64,000 nucleotides of DNA from Elmis aenea (GCA_947652605.1 OX393581.1:11846640-11910639), one strand, 5' to 3'. Positions 10,263 to 22,290 are shown, counted from the first letter of the stretch. Numbers and translations are program-made. Notes: generated by a model not told the origin, from the sequence alone.

Positions 10263-10919
10263 GGGTGTGAATTTTAACTGTATTTAATTACTGTGAACTG
10301 AATTTCAAATATTTATTTCAGTACCTTTAACGGCTGATATAAATGATAACTATGTAGATTTGTCATAAATTTCCAAGTACATTATTAATGTTAATTTTTT
10401 TCGGTATAATAGAGAATTCGAACATCAAGACATTCTTTATTATTAATCATCGGGTGTAAATGCTGACGATGGTTGTAGTCGCTGCAGGAGATCACCTTGC
10501 CGATAGCGGGGCGATGACAGATTGCTTTTTTTGTTCAGTAGCAAACAAGGGCAGCATGAAATATTATCAATATTTCAATAGACCATGCTTTGTGCTCATT
10601 CAGACAATTACGTCGCTCATTTTATCGTAATACATTCAGCCCTAACGTTTTTTAAAGGATAATTTAGAATAATTTAACAATAACTGACATAATGTAACTA
10701 GTAGAGCTTAGTTGTGTTCAAACAACAATTAGTGTAAGCGTTTAGAGTTACCGTGGAGGGTTCGTCGGACCTGGAATGGACACACTAAAATTCCATAATT
10801 TTTTTAACAAAAATATTCAAACCGTGTACTACGGAAACCAGGTGTCTGCAAGACATTTCATTATTTCGCTAAATGTTCAATAAAATATTGTAACCTTTGT
10901 TGTGATACATATTAGTATA
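10263..10919. other. Spacer without recognised gene
   Basis: AT-rich; the stretch at about 10440-10560 is somewhat more GC-rich but has no coding resemblance. Confidence 0.4.
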
Positions 10920-11041
10920 TTACATAACAAGAGTTGTAAGAAGCATATTACGCACGAGTGCAAAAGCTGCGCACGGAGCCGCGTAGCGGCGAGTGAGTGT
11001 TTCCACGAGTGCGTAATTGCTTTACAACTCGTGTTATGTAG
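10920..11041. repeat. Compact hairpin element, about 120 bp
   Basis: TACATAACAAGAGTTGTAAG at 10921 pairs with the inverted CTTTACAACTCGTGTTATGTA at 11020-11040, and the next segments (TTACGCACGAGTG / CACGAGTGCGTAA) also pair. The loop is GC-rich. It is a short MITE-like palindrome with no coding frame. Confidence 0.65.
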
Positions 11042-11122
11042 CTTACTTTTTCTACGAACACATAATACACAAGATTATAACGGCTTTTTGGCTAATATAC
11101 CATGTAATTACGTTGTCAATTT

Positions 11123-11301
11123 TGACGTAAGCCTACTTTGACATTTCTAGACAAGTGTGCGTTTTGCTTACCGTGCGTTATAACTCACTTACTAGGCATA
11201 CAGGCAATGTTTGACGTAAGGCTACTTCGATCTTTCTAGACAAGTGTACGTTTTGCTTACCGTGCGTTAGGACTCACTTACTATGCATGCAGGCTGTACG
11301 G
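11123..11301. repeat. Two tandem copies of an 89-bp unit
   Basis: The unit starts with TGACGTAAG at 11123 and again at 11212. Both contain TTTCTAGACAAGTGT and CGTTTTGCTTACCGTGCGTT. The copies differ at several positions, so the duplication is not recent. Confidence 0.75.
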
Positions 11302-11929
11302 TAAGAGTAATTTACATTAGTGGTAGTAGAAAAAGTACTGTAAGTTCCAAAACCAGCTCCCAGCTTATACGTCGTAAATATAGGTTTAAGACTGTTTGCT
11401 TTCAAGCAAAAACTGTTTGTAGGTACCAAAATGTTTCCACATAATTGTGATCTTTAACTTATATTATTATATCCAATTCAACAGTGAGAAAGCATTGTAC
11501 AATTTTTCATTTATGTATAAAAAAATGATAATATTCCTGTTCTAACTTCTAACAATGATTTAATTTTTTTTTATAATTCGAATACTATTTGAAAAATTCG
11601 CCATTTAATTAAAGGTAATTAAGAATGTTATATTAAACGTCAAATTTGTTTTAGAATTTTTGACTGCCTCTTACTGTACAATAAAATAATACTTTTAAAG
11701 TGGCAAAAGTTTTAAATAAAAAAGTATAGTTGATGTGCTACAGGTTTATTTTTAATGTAAGAAATACATTCCAAAGCCAACTTGACGGCCTGTAAGAAAT
11801 TATGAAATTAGGGTTAATATCTCAAAAATTAAATTAAAAGTTACATTATACATAAAAAGTGCTTTAGGAAAGGACGAATAATAATTATAAACAAAAACTA
11901 AGACAAAAATATGAGAAAAAAAGTAACAT
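11302..11929. other. AT-rich spacer
   Basis: No gene seen. It leads into a truncated MITE copy. Confidence 0.45.
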
Positions 11930-12094
11930 TTTCATATTTTTTGTGCTAACGTCTGATGTACGAGCAATTTTGTACTGTGAAAAATGGTTTGTAGCTCCTC
12001 TTATACTTAAGAATAATTTATCTTATTTAAGCAAACCTGTATCTCTTATAATAAGGAAGATATCCATGCTGAAATTGTTATCTTGGACACCCTG
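11930..12094. repeat. Truncated copy of the 61894-62301 MITE family
   Basis: The right half only: AAACCTGTATCTCTTATAAT and the end GGACACCCTG followed by TA (12095-12096) match the right arm of the complete element at 61894-62301. The left arm is missing. Confidence 0.7.
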
Positions 12095-12235
12095 TAGATG
12101 GTGGGAGGCACAAAATATTAAAGCTGTTTCGTTACAAACTAAAATACGAATCCTGTTAAAAATATCTTGAGACAAATTTTTGTTACTCATAAAATAAACT
12201 CAAAAAAAGTTATATTCGAAAAACGTAATTATACA

Positions 12236-12440
12236 GTTTGATTCAGTTTGACTGTCGCATCCCTATAACTTTGTTATTTTAAGAGGAAACCCCTTTAAAC
12301 TTTATAATTTTGTAAATCGTGGAAAATTCTCTATCGAATGGCGTTCAATTGCCGATAGTCAACTTTTTTTTTGAAATTACATGGTTTACTTTTTTTAAAT
12401 TCTTTTAGAAAAATAAATTCTGAATCCGATATTGCATAAA
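12236..12440 (+). repeat. Dispersed repeat, copy 1 (partner at 14656-14890)
   Basis: GATTCAGTTTGACTGTCGC and AAATCGTGGAAAATTCTCTA are shared with 14656-14890 in the same orientation, with scattered differences. Noncoding. Confidence 0.7.
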
Positions 12441-12545
12441 AAAATAAGCAATAATAGGAAAATTTATGTTGATATTTACTTTTACATTTGACGTTCGATA
12501 TTTGTCAAATGAATCATATATGCCATAAAAATGTGCAAGTGCAGG

Positions 12546-13239
12546 CAGTGGCGTAGCTAGAGTTTGTGCTGCCCGGGGCGGTCCCTGAATTTGCCGCTCC
12601 TACAAATAAGGGTCGCTAACTTGTTCCAAAATCAAGCAGAGATCGACAGAAAAACGTGGGGAGGGGGGTAAAAAAATGCGCCGCAGGCGAATTTTTTAAA
12701 ATTTTAGACGTTCAAACGTGTTTTAATGCAAAGTCATAATGTAGAATACTTAACCATCTTCCAAAATTACAGATTTACAGTAGAACCTTTTTTGATTTTG
12801 ATTTTCTTTAATCAGATCGCCCCCACTCCCACGAAATTATTTTTAATAAGGGTGAAAAATCCCTGTTACAATAAAGTTTAAAACTGCATGGAATTTAATG
12901 GCTTAAATAAATGAATTGTTTCATTATTTTATTGAATGGTTGGCACCGTATAATAAATTTTATTAGGTACTTGGAATTTCTGTCGTTACAAGGGGGCGGG
13001 TTTTCAGTGAAGCAAGGTCAAGTAGCCCGTTTTATCCTCTGACTTCGATAAGAATTTCTTTTTAAAAATTAATTCTTATGAATTTAATAGCGCCAGTGCC
13101 GGTACTGATTATTATATCTACTATTCCGTCATTACCCCGAGAATTTCATTTTTACCCCATTTGAGTAGACTAAAATTTCCGCCCCAAAAATGTGCCGCCC
13201 GGGGCGGACCACTCCCCCACCCCCCCTGCTACGCTACTG
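12546..13239. mobile_element. hAT-type non-autonomous element with 8-bp target duplication
   Basis: The left end CAGTGGCGTAGC and the right end (other strand) CAGTAGCGTAGC are inverted copies with one mismatch. The 8-bp direct repeat AGTGCAGG flanks the element exactly, at 12538-12545 and 13240-13247. Inside both ends lies GCCCGGGGCGG in inverted position. An 8-bp duplication with CAG-type ends fits hAT. The 694-bp interior carries no transposase; short frames inside it look fortuitous. Confidence 0.85.
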
Positions 13240-13247
13240 AGTGCAGG

Positions 13248-14655
13248 CGTCATGAAATTAACCAAATTTGGCTCATCGAACAGTCAACGTGTTAATAAAA
13301 AATCGTTTTTCTCCTTTCAAAGTATTTATTGTCCGAGTGTAACACCAGTTTTAAGACTTCCGTCTCTTCTCTTGACGAAGAAACGGTAGCCTTGAAATTT
13401 GTGGTTTTGTACTTGGCAATAAATACTTCAGTTTATTTTTTATAAGAATTCACTTAAGAGACTTTAATTAAACCTATTAATATTCGGAATGATTGATTTT
13501 TGTATTATAAGTATTAAATGAAAATATATAAAATATAAAAGGGTGTTACAACAAGATGTGTACGATTTGAATTGCAGAACATTTTTCATTTATCAAACTC
13601 TTAAAAGTTTTTATTTGACAGCGGTCATTTATATTCTAGTAGAATGTATCATGAAGCACTACATTATCGTAGAACGCATACAAATCGTTAAATTTGATGA
13701 CAACAAAATTTAAAAAATGTAATTTTCGTATTTCTTTGAAATTTCATTTAAAAAACAAATCCTACATCTCTTCTTGAAACACCCTATAGTTCTTTGTCAA
13801 GTCAAATAGTTGAGAACTGCTAAATTTTCAATAAGTACATAATTACAATAAAAAAAACAGTATGGCATTTAAAAAGAGTCCTTCAGAACAAGCTTTTAAT
13901 TTTAAATCGGTAATTAGCGAAAGAAAATTCACTCTTTTATTAGTTTTATCGGCATTTAGCTCTAAAATTACAAAATAAGGCCAAACAACTGATATTTTCC
14001 CTTATCCGGTCTCGAGCTCCTAATGCCATCCGCACTGCAACGTCCACATTATCAGACAATAGAAAACCCAATACTCTTGCAATCTCATCTAACTCACTAA
14101 TTACTTTTGTTTATTTTACTCTTCAAATCCAGTTCCAAATCCCGAAACCAAACAGAAATACCACCATTATAGGGTTTTAATATAATCCCCATTATTTAAT
14201 TTGTTTTATTTCCCACATCTGGTATCTGCTAAGAAAAGAATTTAATATAAGGATCTGTTAAAGAAATAAAAATATTTTGCGTTTATAAATACTCAAAAAT
14301 TCAAGAACAAAAATGTTAAATAGGATTAGGAAAACAATATACAATATTAACAGTGTCTTAAACATCAACCAACGACATAAACGGATTATAATACTAGCAT
14401 AAAATATCGCATTGTCATACTTGAAACGTTTTGGGTGGGTTTAAAAAATTTATATAAATATCTTGTTCAGCACGTTTTATTTTCACGTAATTGCAATATT
14501 TTCCAAGTAAATCACGTTATCAACACAAAACAAACCCTTCCTAAAAATTTGTTATTAACATATTAACCAAGTATGAATCTTTATCGTAAAGAAAACGACG
14601 CAGCTGGAGCAGTAATAAGTTTAATTGTAAACTTGTGTTGTTCTTTCTGCCAATA
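13248..14655. other. Spacer without recognised gene
   Basis: AT-rich. AAACACCCTATAG near 13780 resembles an isolated MITE end, without a partner I could place. Confidence 0.4.
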
Positions 14656-14890
14656 CAGGATGATTCAGTTTGACTGTCGCACCCCTATAACTTTGTTAAT
14701 TTAATAGGAACTTCCTGTAAATCTTAAATTTTTGTAAATCGTGGAAAATTCTCTATCGACTGACGTTTAAATCTTTTTTTACGTTGACATATCAGACTAG
14801 AGAAAGTCGACTTTTACACAAAAAAAAATTATTCTAATAGAGAATCAAATTCTAAATCTGATAGTGCATTAAAAAATAAGCATACATTTG
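14656..14890 (+). repeat. Dispersed repeat, copy 2 (partner at 12236-12440)
   Basis: It begins with TA then CAGGATGATTCAGTTTGAC, resembling the CAGGRTG ends of other elements here, and then follows the copy at 12236. No opposite end was identified. Confidence 0.65.
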
Positions 14891-14947
14891 TACTCGCCAA
14901 TAAAAGCAAATTAACAGAAGGTCCATTTTCAATTTAACACTAAATTT

Positions 14948-15260
14948 AATAGAAGCACTGAAATAATTCAAGTATTTTTTTTTAAATTTCTTCGAGTAAT
15001 ATTACATCCAAATTAATTGGCAATTAACAGAACGCGTGAAAAATGTAGTAAGTGTTAGTTTCTTCAACCTATTTAGACTATTACTTCAGTAAAACACATC
15101 GGACAAAAACAACATTAAGTCCGTAGTTTTTATGAACTATTAATTTTGAAAGTGACTTAGGTCGCTTTAATAAAAGCACTGAAATTATTTCAGCATTTTT
15201 TTGTTATTTGTTTAAGTAATATTATGTCCAAATTAATTGGCAATAAACTGAACTTGTTAT
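14948..15260 (+). repeat. Two direct repeats of about 93 bp, about 220 bp apart
   Basis: Segments at 14948-15040 and 15168-15260 share AAGCACTGAAAT, AGTAATATTA and CCAAATTAATTGGCAAT in the same order. Identity is partial. It may be an old segmental duplication or part of one repeat family. Confidence 0.6.
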
Positions 15261-15315
15261 TGTTCGATTTAGGTTGGGAATCGAAATAAAAAATTATATT
15301 AATTATAGTATAGTA

Positions 15316-16327
15316 CAGAGTGAGTCATCAGTGCGGGATTCGTCGATTGTGGCTAAACGATTTGAGATAGATAGTTGATTCAAACCTCTCTGGAACTAAT
15401 AGCAACTTTTATATTTCAAATACGACACCCCATTTTTTATTTAATATTTATGACCGCCTTTATTTTAGCTCAAGGTTGTAAGGCTTTATTTAAAAGATTC
15501 TCCTGAAGTTATTTTTCGAAGTACAGAGTTGTAATTTGGTAAGAACATGCAGAAAACATTGCTCTATTTGCTCGATATGATAACGTTTGAATCTCGCATA
15601 TAGGGTGTTCATAAATAGATGGCAACTTCCATGATTTTCTAAAGCTCGTTTTTAACGTTAGTGAAGTGAACATTCAGTTGTTTTGACTTCCACGGCACTC
15701 TATTTGCTTCAATAACGATTGGAAGAAAAAAATTCAAATATCTCGAAAAGTATGAGTTTTGGGTATAGGACATACTTAACAAAAAATGAAGCTCTCTTAA
15801 AGACGAATTTGATGACATAAAAAAATACAGGAGTTTGCATTTGAAAAAATTGAGTTACGAGCTTTTGAAAATCATGAAAATTGTCACCTATTTATGAAGA
15901 CCTTGTATGTGTGATTCAAACTTTTTTATATCGAGCGAATAGAGCAATGTTTTCTGCATGTCCTTACCAAATTACAACTCTGTACTTCGCAAAATAACGT
16001 CAGGAGAATCTTTTAAATAAAGACTTACAACCTTAAAAATATTTGAAAACCATTTTTTTTTTAGTGACAACGCCGCATAAAAACCTGTAGTGTTTTATAT
16101 TGATGCAAAGCTAAAATAAAGTCGGTCAAAAATATTAAATTAAAAATGGAATTGTATTTGAAATATAAAAGTTGCTATTAGTTCCAGGCGGGTGACTCAC
16201 CCTGTGTATTTGAAAATATTTTTATCATGTTCGGAAGAAAAAACTGTATGAAATAGCGTTTGAATCAACTTTCTATCTCAAACTGTTTAGCCACAATCGA
16301 CCGATCCCGCACTAATGACTCACTCTG
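15316..16327. mobile_element. Long foldback element, about 1 kb, TA-flanked (CAGAGTGAGTCAT ends)
   Basis: The ends CAGAGTGAGTCATCAGTGCG and (other strand) CAGAGTGAGTCATTAGTGCG are flanked by TA at 15314-15315 and 16328-16329. Inverted similarity continues for hundreds of bases: AACATGCAGAAAACATTGCT near 15545 reappears inverted near 15955, and the segment at about 15600-15650 pairs with about 15860-15905. The unpaired loop is about 15655-15855. No coding frame, so it is a large non-autonomous foldback whose termini resemble those of the other TA-flanked elements here. Confidence 0.8.
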
Positions 16328-16329
16328 TA

Positions 16330-17760
16330 TAATTTTATAGTTCTCGCCCAAAATTGAAACTATTATCCTCTATTTACTTTTCGAAATTTTATTATTTCTG
16401 AATGTGTGGAGACTTAAAGGTCAGTGCTATATAAAACTGACTTAAGTTAAAATTGCTATAACAAGAAGAATTGTCTCGATTAATTGGTAGATGATCGCTT
16501 ATCGGCTCTTTTGCCAATTACCCGGTATTTGGTCTTTTAGACTATTATTTAAACCCACTTTATTAACAGCTAACAAAACCTATGTTTTTTTAAATATCTG
16601 GAATGTATTTTTATTTTTAACTTTGGCTGTAGACAACTTGTGTTGACAATTTCCAAAATATAGAGACAACCCTAATAACTCCACGACATAACTGATTCTT
16701 GTCATGATCGTTTATGTAAATGTTAAACAGCTTTAAATCTTTAAGGTTACTTCTGCAACGAGCTGTATTTTTACTCCCAACTGTTTTCAACTTCCTTTGA
16801 GAATAATAGAATCTTGACTAGAATTCCTTACGCTGTTTCATATTACGATTCCAGTACTGCACCGACAGTTCTCAAGTTTTGCAGTGACCGGTGACTATTT
16901 TCTTTCAAACTTACAGTTCTATTTCTGTTAAAGCTTTAAATAGAATCGATTGTTTTATTATGCTGATATGGCGTTGAAAACAAAGCGATTTAGTTAAATG
17001 TTGTTAACATAACGTGGAAAAATCTAACCGCTCTTTAAGGGTAGATAAGTGGGTATTGATTTTGGTGGGGGCTACGTTGTAAATCTAAATTGACTTTTAA
17101 TGTGAAAAAGTTTCGATGACTCGCTGAATTAGCATCCCCCGATAGCTTGTGCTATTTTAGTTTGCAGTCAGCGATGTATGTATGAACTAGATTTACAGTT
17201 AATTATTGCAACGCGGAGTAGTTACTAGTTACCATCGACAAATATGTAATTTTACTTATGATGACAACCACATGAAGCAAAAATATATAGTGGTTCTGTG
17301 GTTTTAGAAGTGCAGATGTTTAAAGCATATGACTGCATGCTTAAGTTTCGGTTCTATTTATTTGTTTTGTATTGGTGCCTGATTTGCTAATTTATTATAA
17401 TAATGTTATATTTTTATTATATTTGCGATGCTCGAAAATATTTTGATATGATGCCAGTTTGGCAAGCCTGTGGTTTCTTTAGTTAAAATAAAAGTTGAAT
17501 GTATGTTTTTCCTGTTATCGTGAAACTACAACTAGTCCTAAAGACTAACCAGCAGCTTATTTTTAGCTTAAATTACTACTTGGTCCCCAGAACACTCTGA
17601 CCCAGCGGTCACTCTTTAAGTCACTCTTTAAGTCTAACTTTCACCGAGAACTAGCAGTGCACTAAACTGGATCGTCTGGTTTTGATCGCTCGAGTCTTCG
17701 AAGTTGAGAAGGTTCTAGCAGTTGAATGGCTCAATGTTGACATGGTCGTGTAACCTGGCT
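16330..17760. other. Spacer without recognised gene
   Basis: No open frame with family resemblance and no repeat boundary recognised. Composition is slightly more mixed around 16740-17200. Confidence 0.4.
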
Positions 17761-18242
17761 TCATATTTTTCGCAAAATTCTTGATTTCTGTCTCGACAGG
17801 AGAAACAATATAGGGCCAAGCACGCTACCCTGCGGCACTCCAGCGTTTATGTGTGTTATTTCTGAATACTGTTCTTTCTGTCGAACCCAAAACGTTCTCT
17901 CGGAGATGTATGATTCAAGGAGTTCAGTGTTGTCTAGGCAAAATTTTGTGCAGCCTCTTGAGTAGTTCATGGTGTAGTTTTCTTTGTTCTATTATTGGCT
18001 ATAATCGTTTTATGTAGAGTATAACATTTCAAAAAAATTGATACAACTGGAAGTAGCGATATTGGTCTATATGGGCTTACCTCATTCAGGGGCTTTCCTA
18101 CTTTTGGTATTATCATTACTTCGGCCATTTTCCATATTCTCGGTACATATTTGAGTCTAAAGGATGCATTTATCAAGTTCGTTAACTTAACTATACCTTT
18201 TCTAGGCAGTTTCTTTAAGATCCTGTTATTAAATCGAAGCAT
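17761..18242 (-). pseudogene. Jockey-like non-LTR RT fragment with internal deletion
   Basis: The minus-strand frame 18242-17967 contains RIWKMAEVMIIPKVGKP and YRPISLLPVVSIFLK, the start of the RT finger region in Jockey-type elements. The next frame (17970-17761) contains AGVPQGSVLGPILF, the RT motif before the catalytic Asp box. The segment normally between them (FGFR and the first catalytic Asp region) is largely missing, so an internal deletion joins the two. The frame is lost soon after PILF and FADD is absent. It is a short dead remnant whose clade inference rests on the PQGSVLGP and YRPISLLP motifs. Confidence 0.8.
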
Positions 18243-18349
18243 GACATTCCTTGTAATTGATTAAAAACTTATAAATTTCTGGTAGTTTTTAATGTTTGCT
18301 ATAATATTTTATAATAATGTTTAAAAGTTGTTTTAAGGTCTTTGTTGTT

Positions 18350-18612
18350 ATTATTCTCGCGGAGGTGGTTCTCTTTCAGGTCTCTCTACTGCGACCTATT
18401 GGTCTATTCTACCCTCTAGTGATAGCCCCTTAAAGAAGTCCTGTGTTTTTGAAAAACTGCAGGATTTTAATTAAGGGTGTTTTTCTTAACTATCCTTGGC
18501 TGTTTTTTCCATTCCTAAAAGATTCCTCCAATGGGGTGTTTTTTTTTTACACTGGCATAGTACGTGAAGAGGAGTTTCTTCTTCACCACATCCTTTGCAT
18601 ATATCGGCTTAT
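18350..18612 (-). pseudogene. Second copy of the non-LTR 3' end found at 4083-4640
   Basis: On the minus strand this carries the same Cys-rich tail (GEEETPLHVLCQC, about 18595-18555), the remaining coding tail and the 3' UTR including GGGGCTATCACTAGAGGGTA, ending in AGAATAATAAC near 18350. It aligns in order with 4380-4635. It is cut at 18612 on its 5' side. Same family, independent insertion, opposite strand. Confidence 0.8.
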
Positions 18613-19841
18613 CGATTATCGATTAATAGTTTCTCATTAAATTAATAATTTACCTTTTTAATACATTTTATCAAATTTTACTATTTTCACTATTGCCTTA
18701 ACTTTTAGTTTTTGGCAGATTTTTTTAAATATATTTGTGCAAAAAACATAAAAAATTAAAATTTTGATGCCTTTAGTTATATAAAAATTAAAAATAGTCT
18801 TTTTTTGTAACTGTTTAATTAATATTATTTATTTTTTGTTACAGGTATGACCGAGTCTGTTTAAGTGTTTTATCTGCTAAATACGGTAGGAGTTATGAAT
18901 ATTTTTACTTGTAATATTGTGGTAGGCGTTTTATCTTCTCATAATATATTTGAATGTAGATGGCAGAAAGCGCCTTTTAATTGTTTGATTTGCAAGTTCA
19001 TTGAGTTACATTTTTCGATGCTACAGCAAGAGTGTTTGATTAATATTTTGTCAATCTTTGACTTTGGTCTGTATTCAATAACCTGCGGTCATATTTCATT
19101 TTATTTTCGCCCCGAAAATATTCCATTAAAATGTTTCCACTGTTTAATGTTCAAGAGACCCTGATTAATTAAAAACCGAAGTAAAATAACCTAGCGGAAA
19201 AACGTAATGGCCAATGATGACCTTTTGCACGCTGTGAACGTTACGCCGTAATGCGAAAAGTTTTATTGATCTGATAAAAAAAATATCGGCCGTAAAATTT
19301 TATGTTTCGACGGAGACCCTGTTTGCTACTTTTAAGCCAAGGGTGGCTTAAAAAAATTAGCAGCGTGGTTAATGTTGTCGTTTTCAAGTCTGTTGGTTGT
19401 TGCTTCATTACTTAAACCCAGTGGTTCTAAAACTGTGGTTATGGGAGCTGCAGATATTTTAAAATGTTTAGGAAACACATATTTCTTGTACTGCCGTTCT
19501 GGATGTACTACTTAATTTGGATTACTGTGTTTATCTCGCTTAATATAAGAGATAGAAATTAGCTTAAATGAGCAAAAAAGTTAAACTTAAATTGTGGCAA
19601 TATTAAAATGTTTTAATAAATTCATTGAAGCAAAAACTTTAGTTTTGCAATATTCTTATGTTCTTTTACATCATTTCTAGTTTTAAAATAAAAAATCTTG
19701 CAAACAAAATAATCGTCAAATTTCCAATTGAACCTGTAGCAAGTCGATCAGGTTGGCACGCCACAACTTGGTCCAAATGACAAAAAAACGACGAAGTGTC
19801 AAAAATACACGAAATTTAAATTACATTTGACCCTAAATTAG
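18613..19841. other. Spacer without recognised gene
   Basis: AT-rich. The frame at 18865-19164 is open for 99 codons but matches no family I know and lacks a convincing start context or splice structure. Confidence 0.4.
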
Positions 19842-19843
19842 TA

Positions 19844-20425
19844 CAGGGTGGACCAAATTCGAATGTTTTACGGGGTATCTCGGTTACCGTAATAGTTATA
19901 AAAAATCTGATATTAGTACTCTTGGGCTATTTTCTTGAGAAAAGAACGCCTACGTAATCAGATTTTTTATATCGCTTTTCATTTTGCCTCTACAGACGAA
20001 CAGTGAAATTGCATCATCTTTGAAAATATACTAGAACTTCTTTATCTATAAAAATAGAACAAAATGTTATGAAGGCTTTTATACAGATTTTTATGCTTAA
20101 TTTAAAAGCAAGAGTAATTTTTTTTAGCGACCTTGACTTTCGAAATATGAAGTTAACTTATATTTTTTTAAATAGAAATCCTAGTTGGCCATTACTTTTT
20201 ATGAAAAAGAATGTTTCAAAAATATAGTTTAATATATTTGTTGCAAAAACTAGCCGAGATATGGCTAATTTAGTAAAAATTGTATTATCAAAGTTTTCTA
20301 TGATTTCGTAAACAATTGATGTTTGCATTTAATAAACAACTGAAAGTCATTTCCTGTATCAGATTTTCGTCAACTATTACGGAAACCGAGATACTTCGTA
20401 AAACATTCGAATTTGGTCCACCCTG
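19844..20425. mobile_element. TA-flanked MITE with CAGGGTGGACCAAATTCGAA ends
   Basis: Both ends read CAGGGTGGACCAAATTCGAA inward, with further inverted similarity through TGTTTTACG and TATCTCGGTT, about 55 bp in all. TA lies at both borders (19842-19843 and 20426-20427). The 582-bp interior is noncoding. Fragments of the same element occur at 24931-25205 (left part, same strand) and 27195-27325 (inner right part, inverted). Confidence 0.85.
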
Positions 20426-20427
20426 TA

Positions 20428-21401
20428 CACTAAGCCGATTTTTAACTGGATTCAGTTAATTATTTCATCAATTTGCATCAGTCCTTTGGCCACTTAGGCA
20501 TAGACTCAGTTGTCTAATTACCGTTCGGGCAAAGCCGCCCCTGGAACGGCTCAATTGGCATTTTACACGGTTTAACACTTAAAAAAGATGCGCCATATCT
20601 CGAGCTGGGAAATTTAAATTTTTCCTTGTTAAGCTTAATGTACCGTCGAGTTTTGAAATATAAAAAAGTATGTGTTTATCCCGGGCACATTAGTTACAGT
20701 TACAGTGTAGGTGAGACAGCTTAGATGTAATTCAACGCACTGGAAGCGCTCTTTTTTTGTTTGGCATCATTTATTTTTAACGCATTAAGAAGTTCTCCCG
20801 TCAAATAGCAAGTCCGTGTTCTTACAAAGGTGCGTCGAACGGATTACACGTCCGCGGAATGGAATCAAACAATAGCAAACAAAATTAAATTTGTGCGTGC
20901 CAAAACGGCTTAATATAAGCTTTATTGGGACTGGAAACAGGTCAGCGTTTCAATAAACATGTTCGCACAGCGTGGACAAAAATAGCTTAAGGTAAAGTCT
21001 GTTTTACAAAATGGGTCCAGGACTATAGCGACTTCAATTGTCATTTACCCATCAACAAACATATATTTTATTAAATGGGACAGTTAGCTACAACTTGGCA
21101 AAAGAATTCTGTTTTAAACACCTTCTTTTATTTGTTGTGACGTCACCGACATTTTTTGTTTTTTAAATTGGTTGGTATAATTTTTTTGGTGTATTCTTGT
21201 AGAGCATTTTCAGTAATTTTTAACGGTCTTACATTTAGTAGGGTTATATTATGAAATGTTTGTAAAAAAAGAGAAATACTAGTTTGAGCTAGTAGGCCAT
21301 TTAATAAAAACTCCTGTTTAAAAAAAATTACTCATAATAAAGAAACCTTAAAAACATTCTTAACTGTAAGTCAGTGGATTCTAAATGACTAACACTAATG
21401 A
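20428..21401. other. Spacer without recognised gene
   Basis: No coding resemblance. A slightly less AT-rich stretch lies at 20490-20960. Confidence 0.4.
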
Positions 21402-21945
21402 GAACACTGCCATTGGATATTAGATATTATACCACAACGATAACAAAACAGGATTAAAAAAATTGTTCAAACAGCCGAGCGTTATAACCATTTTCTCGCT
21501 AATGGTTTAGATTTAGACGAATATCTTGACGAACTGCCACTGATTGTGAGGCAGGATATGTATTTTCAGCAAGATGGTGCTCCTGCCCATAACGCCATTA
21601 TTAGTACAAATTGTTTGAACGAATGTTTGAGCAGAACTGGATAGGTACCAACGGCCCAACTAAATGGGCTCCTCGTTCTCCCGATTTGACCCCGCTTGAC
21701 TTTTTTCTGTGGAGTGAATTAAAAGATAAAGTTTTTACAACATTTCCTCAAACCGCAGACGAACTAAAAGATCGAATTAGACAGGCTAGCGCAGATATTC
21801 GCGAAGATGTATTAATTCGAGTACCTAGTAAATTGTTTGAGAAGAAGACAGTTATGCATAGACAACAATGGCTCACAGTTTGAGCAATTTCTTTAGTGTT
21901 TCGTTATAGTTGTGGGTTGTGGTATAATATCCAATAGCACTGTTC
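21402..21945 (+). mobile_element. Deleted mariner-related transposon with both ends
   Basis: The left end (about 21402-21447) and right end (about 21895-21945) are inverted relatives sharing ATTGGATATT, ATTATACCACAAC and a TAAC-AAACA block. About 540 bp separates the tips, well below a full element of about 1.2-1.3 kb, so the 5' half of the transposase is deleted. The exact tip and target duplication are not resolved. Confidence 0.75.
21482..21883 (+). pseudogene. C-terminal part of a mariner-related DDE/D transposase
   Basis: The protein would cut and paste the element. The first frame gives YFQQDGAPAHNAIIST (21561-21608), where the Asp of QDGAPAH (codon 21573-21575) is the second catalytic residue. 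A frameshift near 21609 leads to the frame reaching 21883: FEQNWIGTNGPTKWAPRSPD, then LTPLDFFLW with the third acidic residue and a C-terminal helix region. The N-terminal DNA-binding domain and first catalytic Asp are missing. The PRSPDLTPLDFFLW pattern is common in insect mariner-related transposases. Confidence 0.85.
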
Positions 21946-21949
21946 AATT

Positions 21950-22290
21950 ATGATTACCTTCCAAAGCGTCAAACGGAAGAGTATTAAGCTAAACTTTTGG
22001 ATCGACTTGAACAATCAATTCGTGAGAAAAGACTGGGTTTATTAAAAAAATTTTTTTTTTATCAAGAATATGCTCAGTATCATACAAGTGTTGTATTCAT
22101 GATAAAACTTGCTGAATTGAAGTTGAAGTACGACTTGCTGCCGCATCCATCTTATTCTCCAGATTTGTTCTCCTCAGTTTTCCATATGTTCCAAAAAATT
22201 AAAAAAAAATTCGGTCGGTTTTCATTAAATTAACTGGTAGCAAGAGTGAATACCTATTTTGAGGGCCTCTAATACAAACTGAAAGTACTT
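21950..22290 (+). pseudogene. Second, different mariner transposase fragment
   Basis: Immediately after the element above, the plus strand reads DYLPKRQTEEY, a stop, then LLDRLEQSIREKRLGLLKK (about 21952-22055), as in classical mariner transposases. The catalytic-Asp block is decayed: YQEYAQYHTS stands where QDNAPAHTS is usual, so the Asp is gone. LLPHPSYSPDLFSSVFHMFQ follows, carrying the third acidic region. A degraded tail (ARVNTYFEGL) reaches about 22280. It belongs to a different mariner lineage from its neighbour, so two elements are juxtaposed. Confidence 0.8.
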
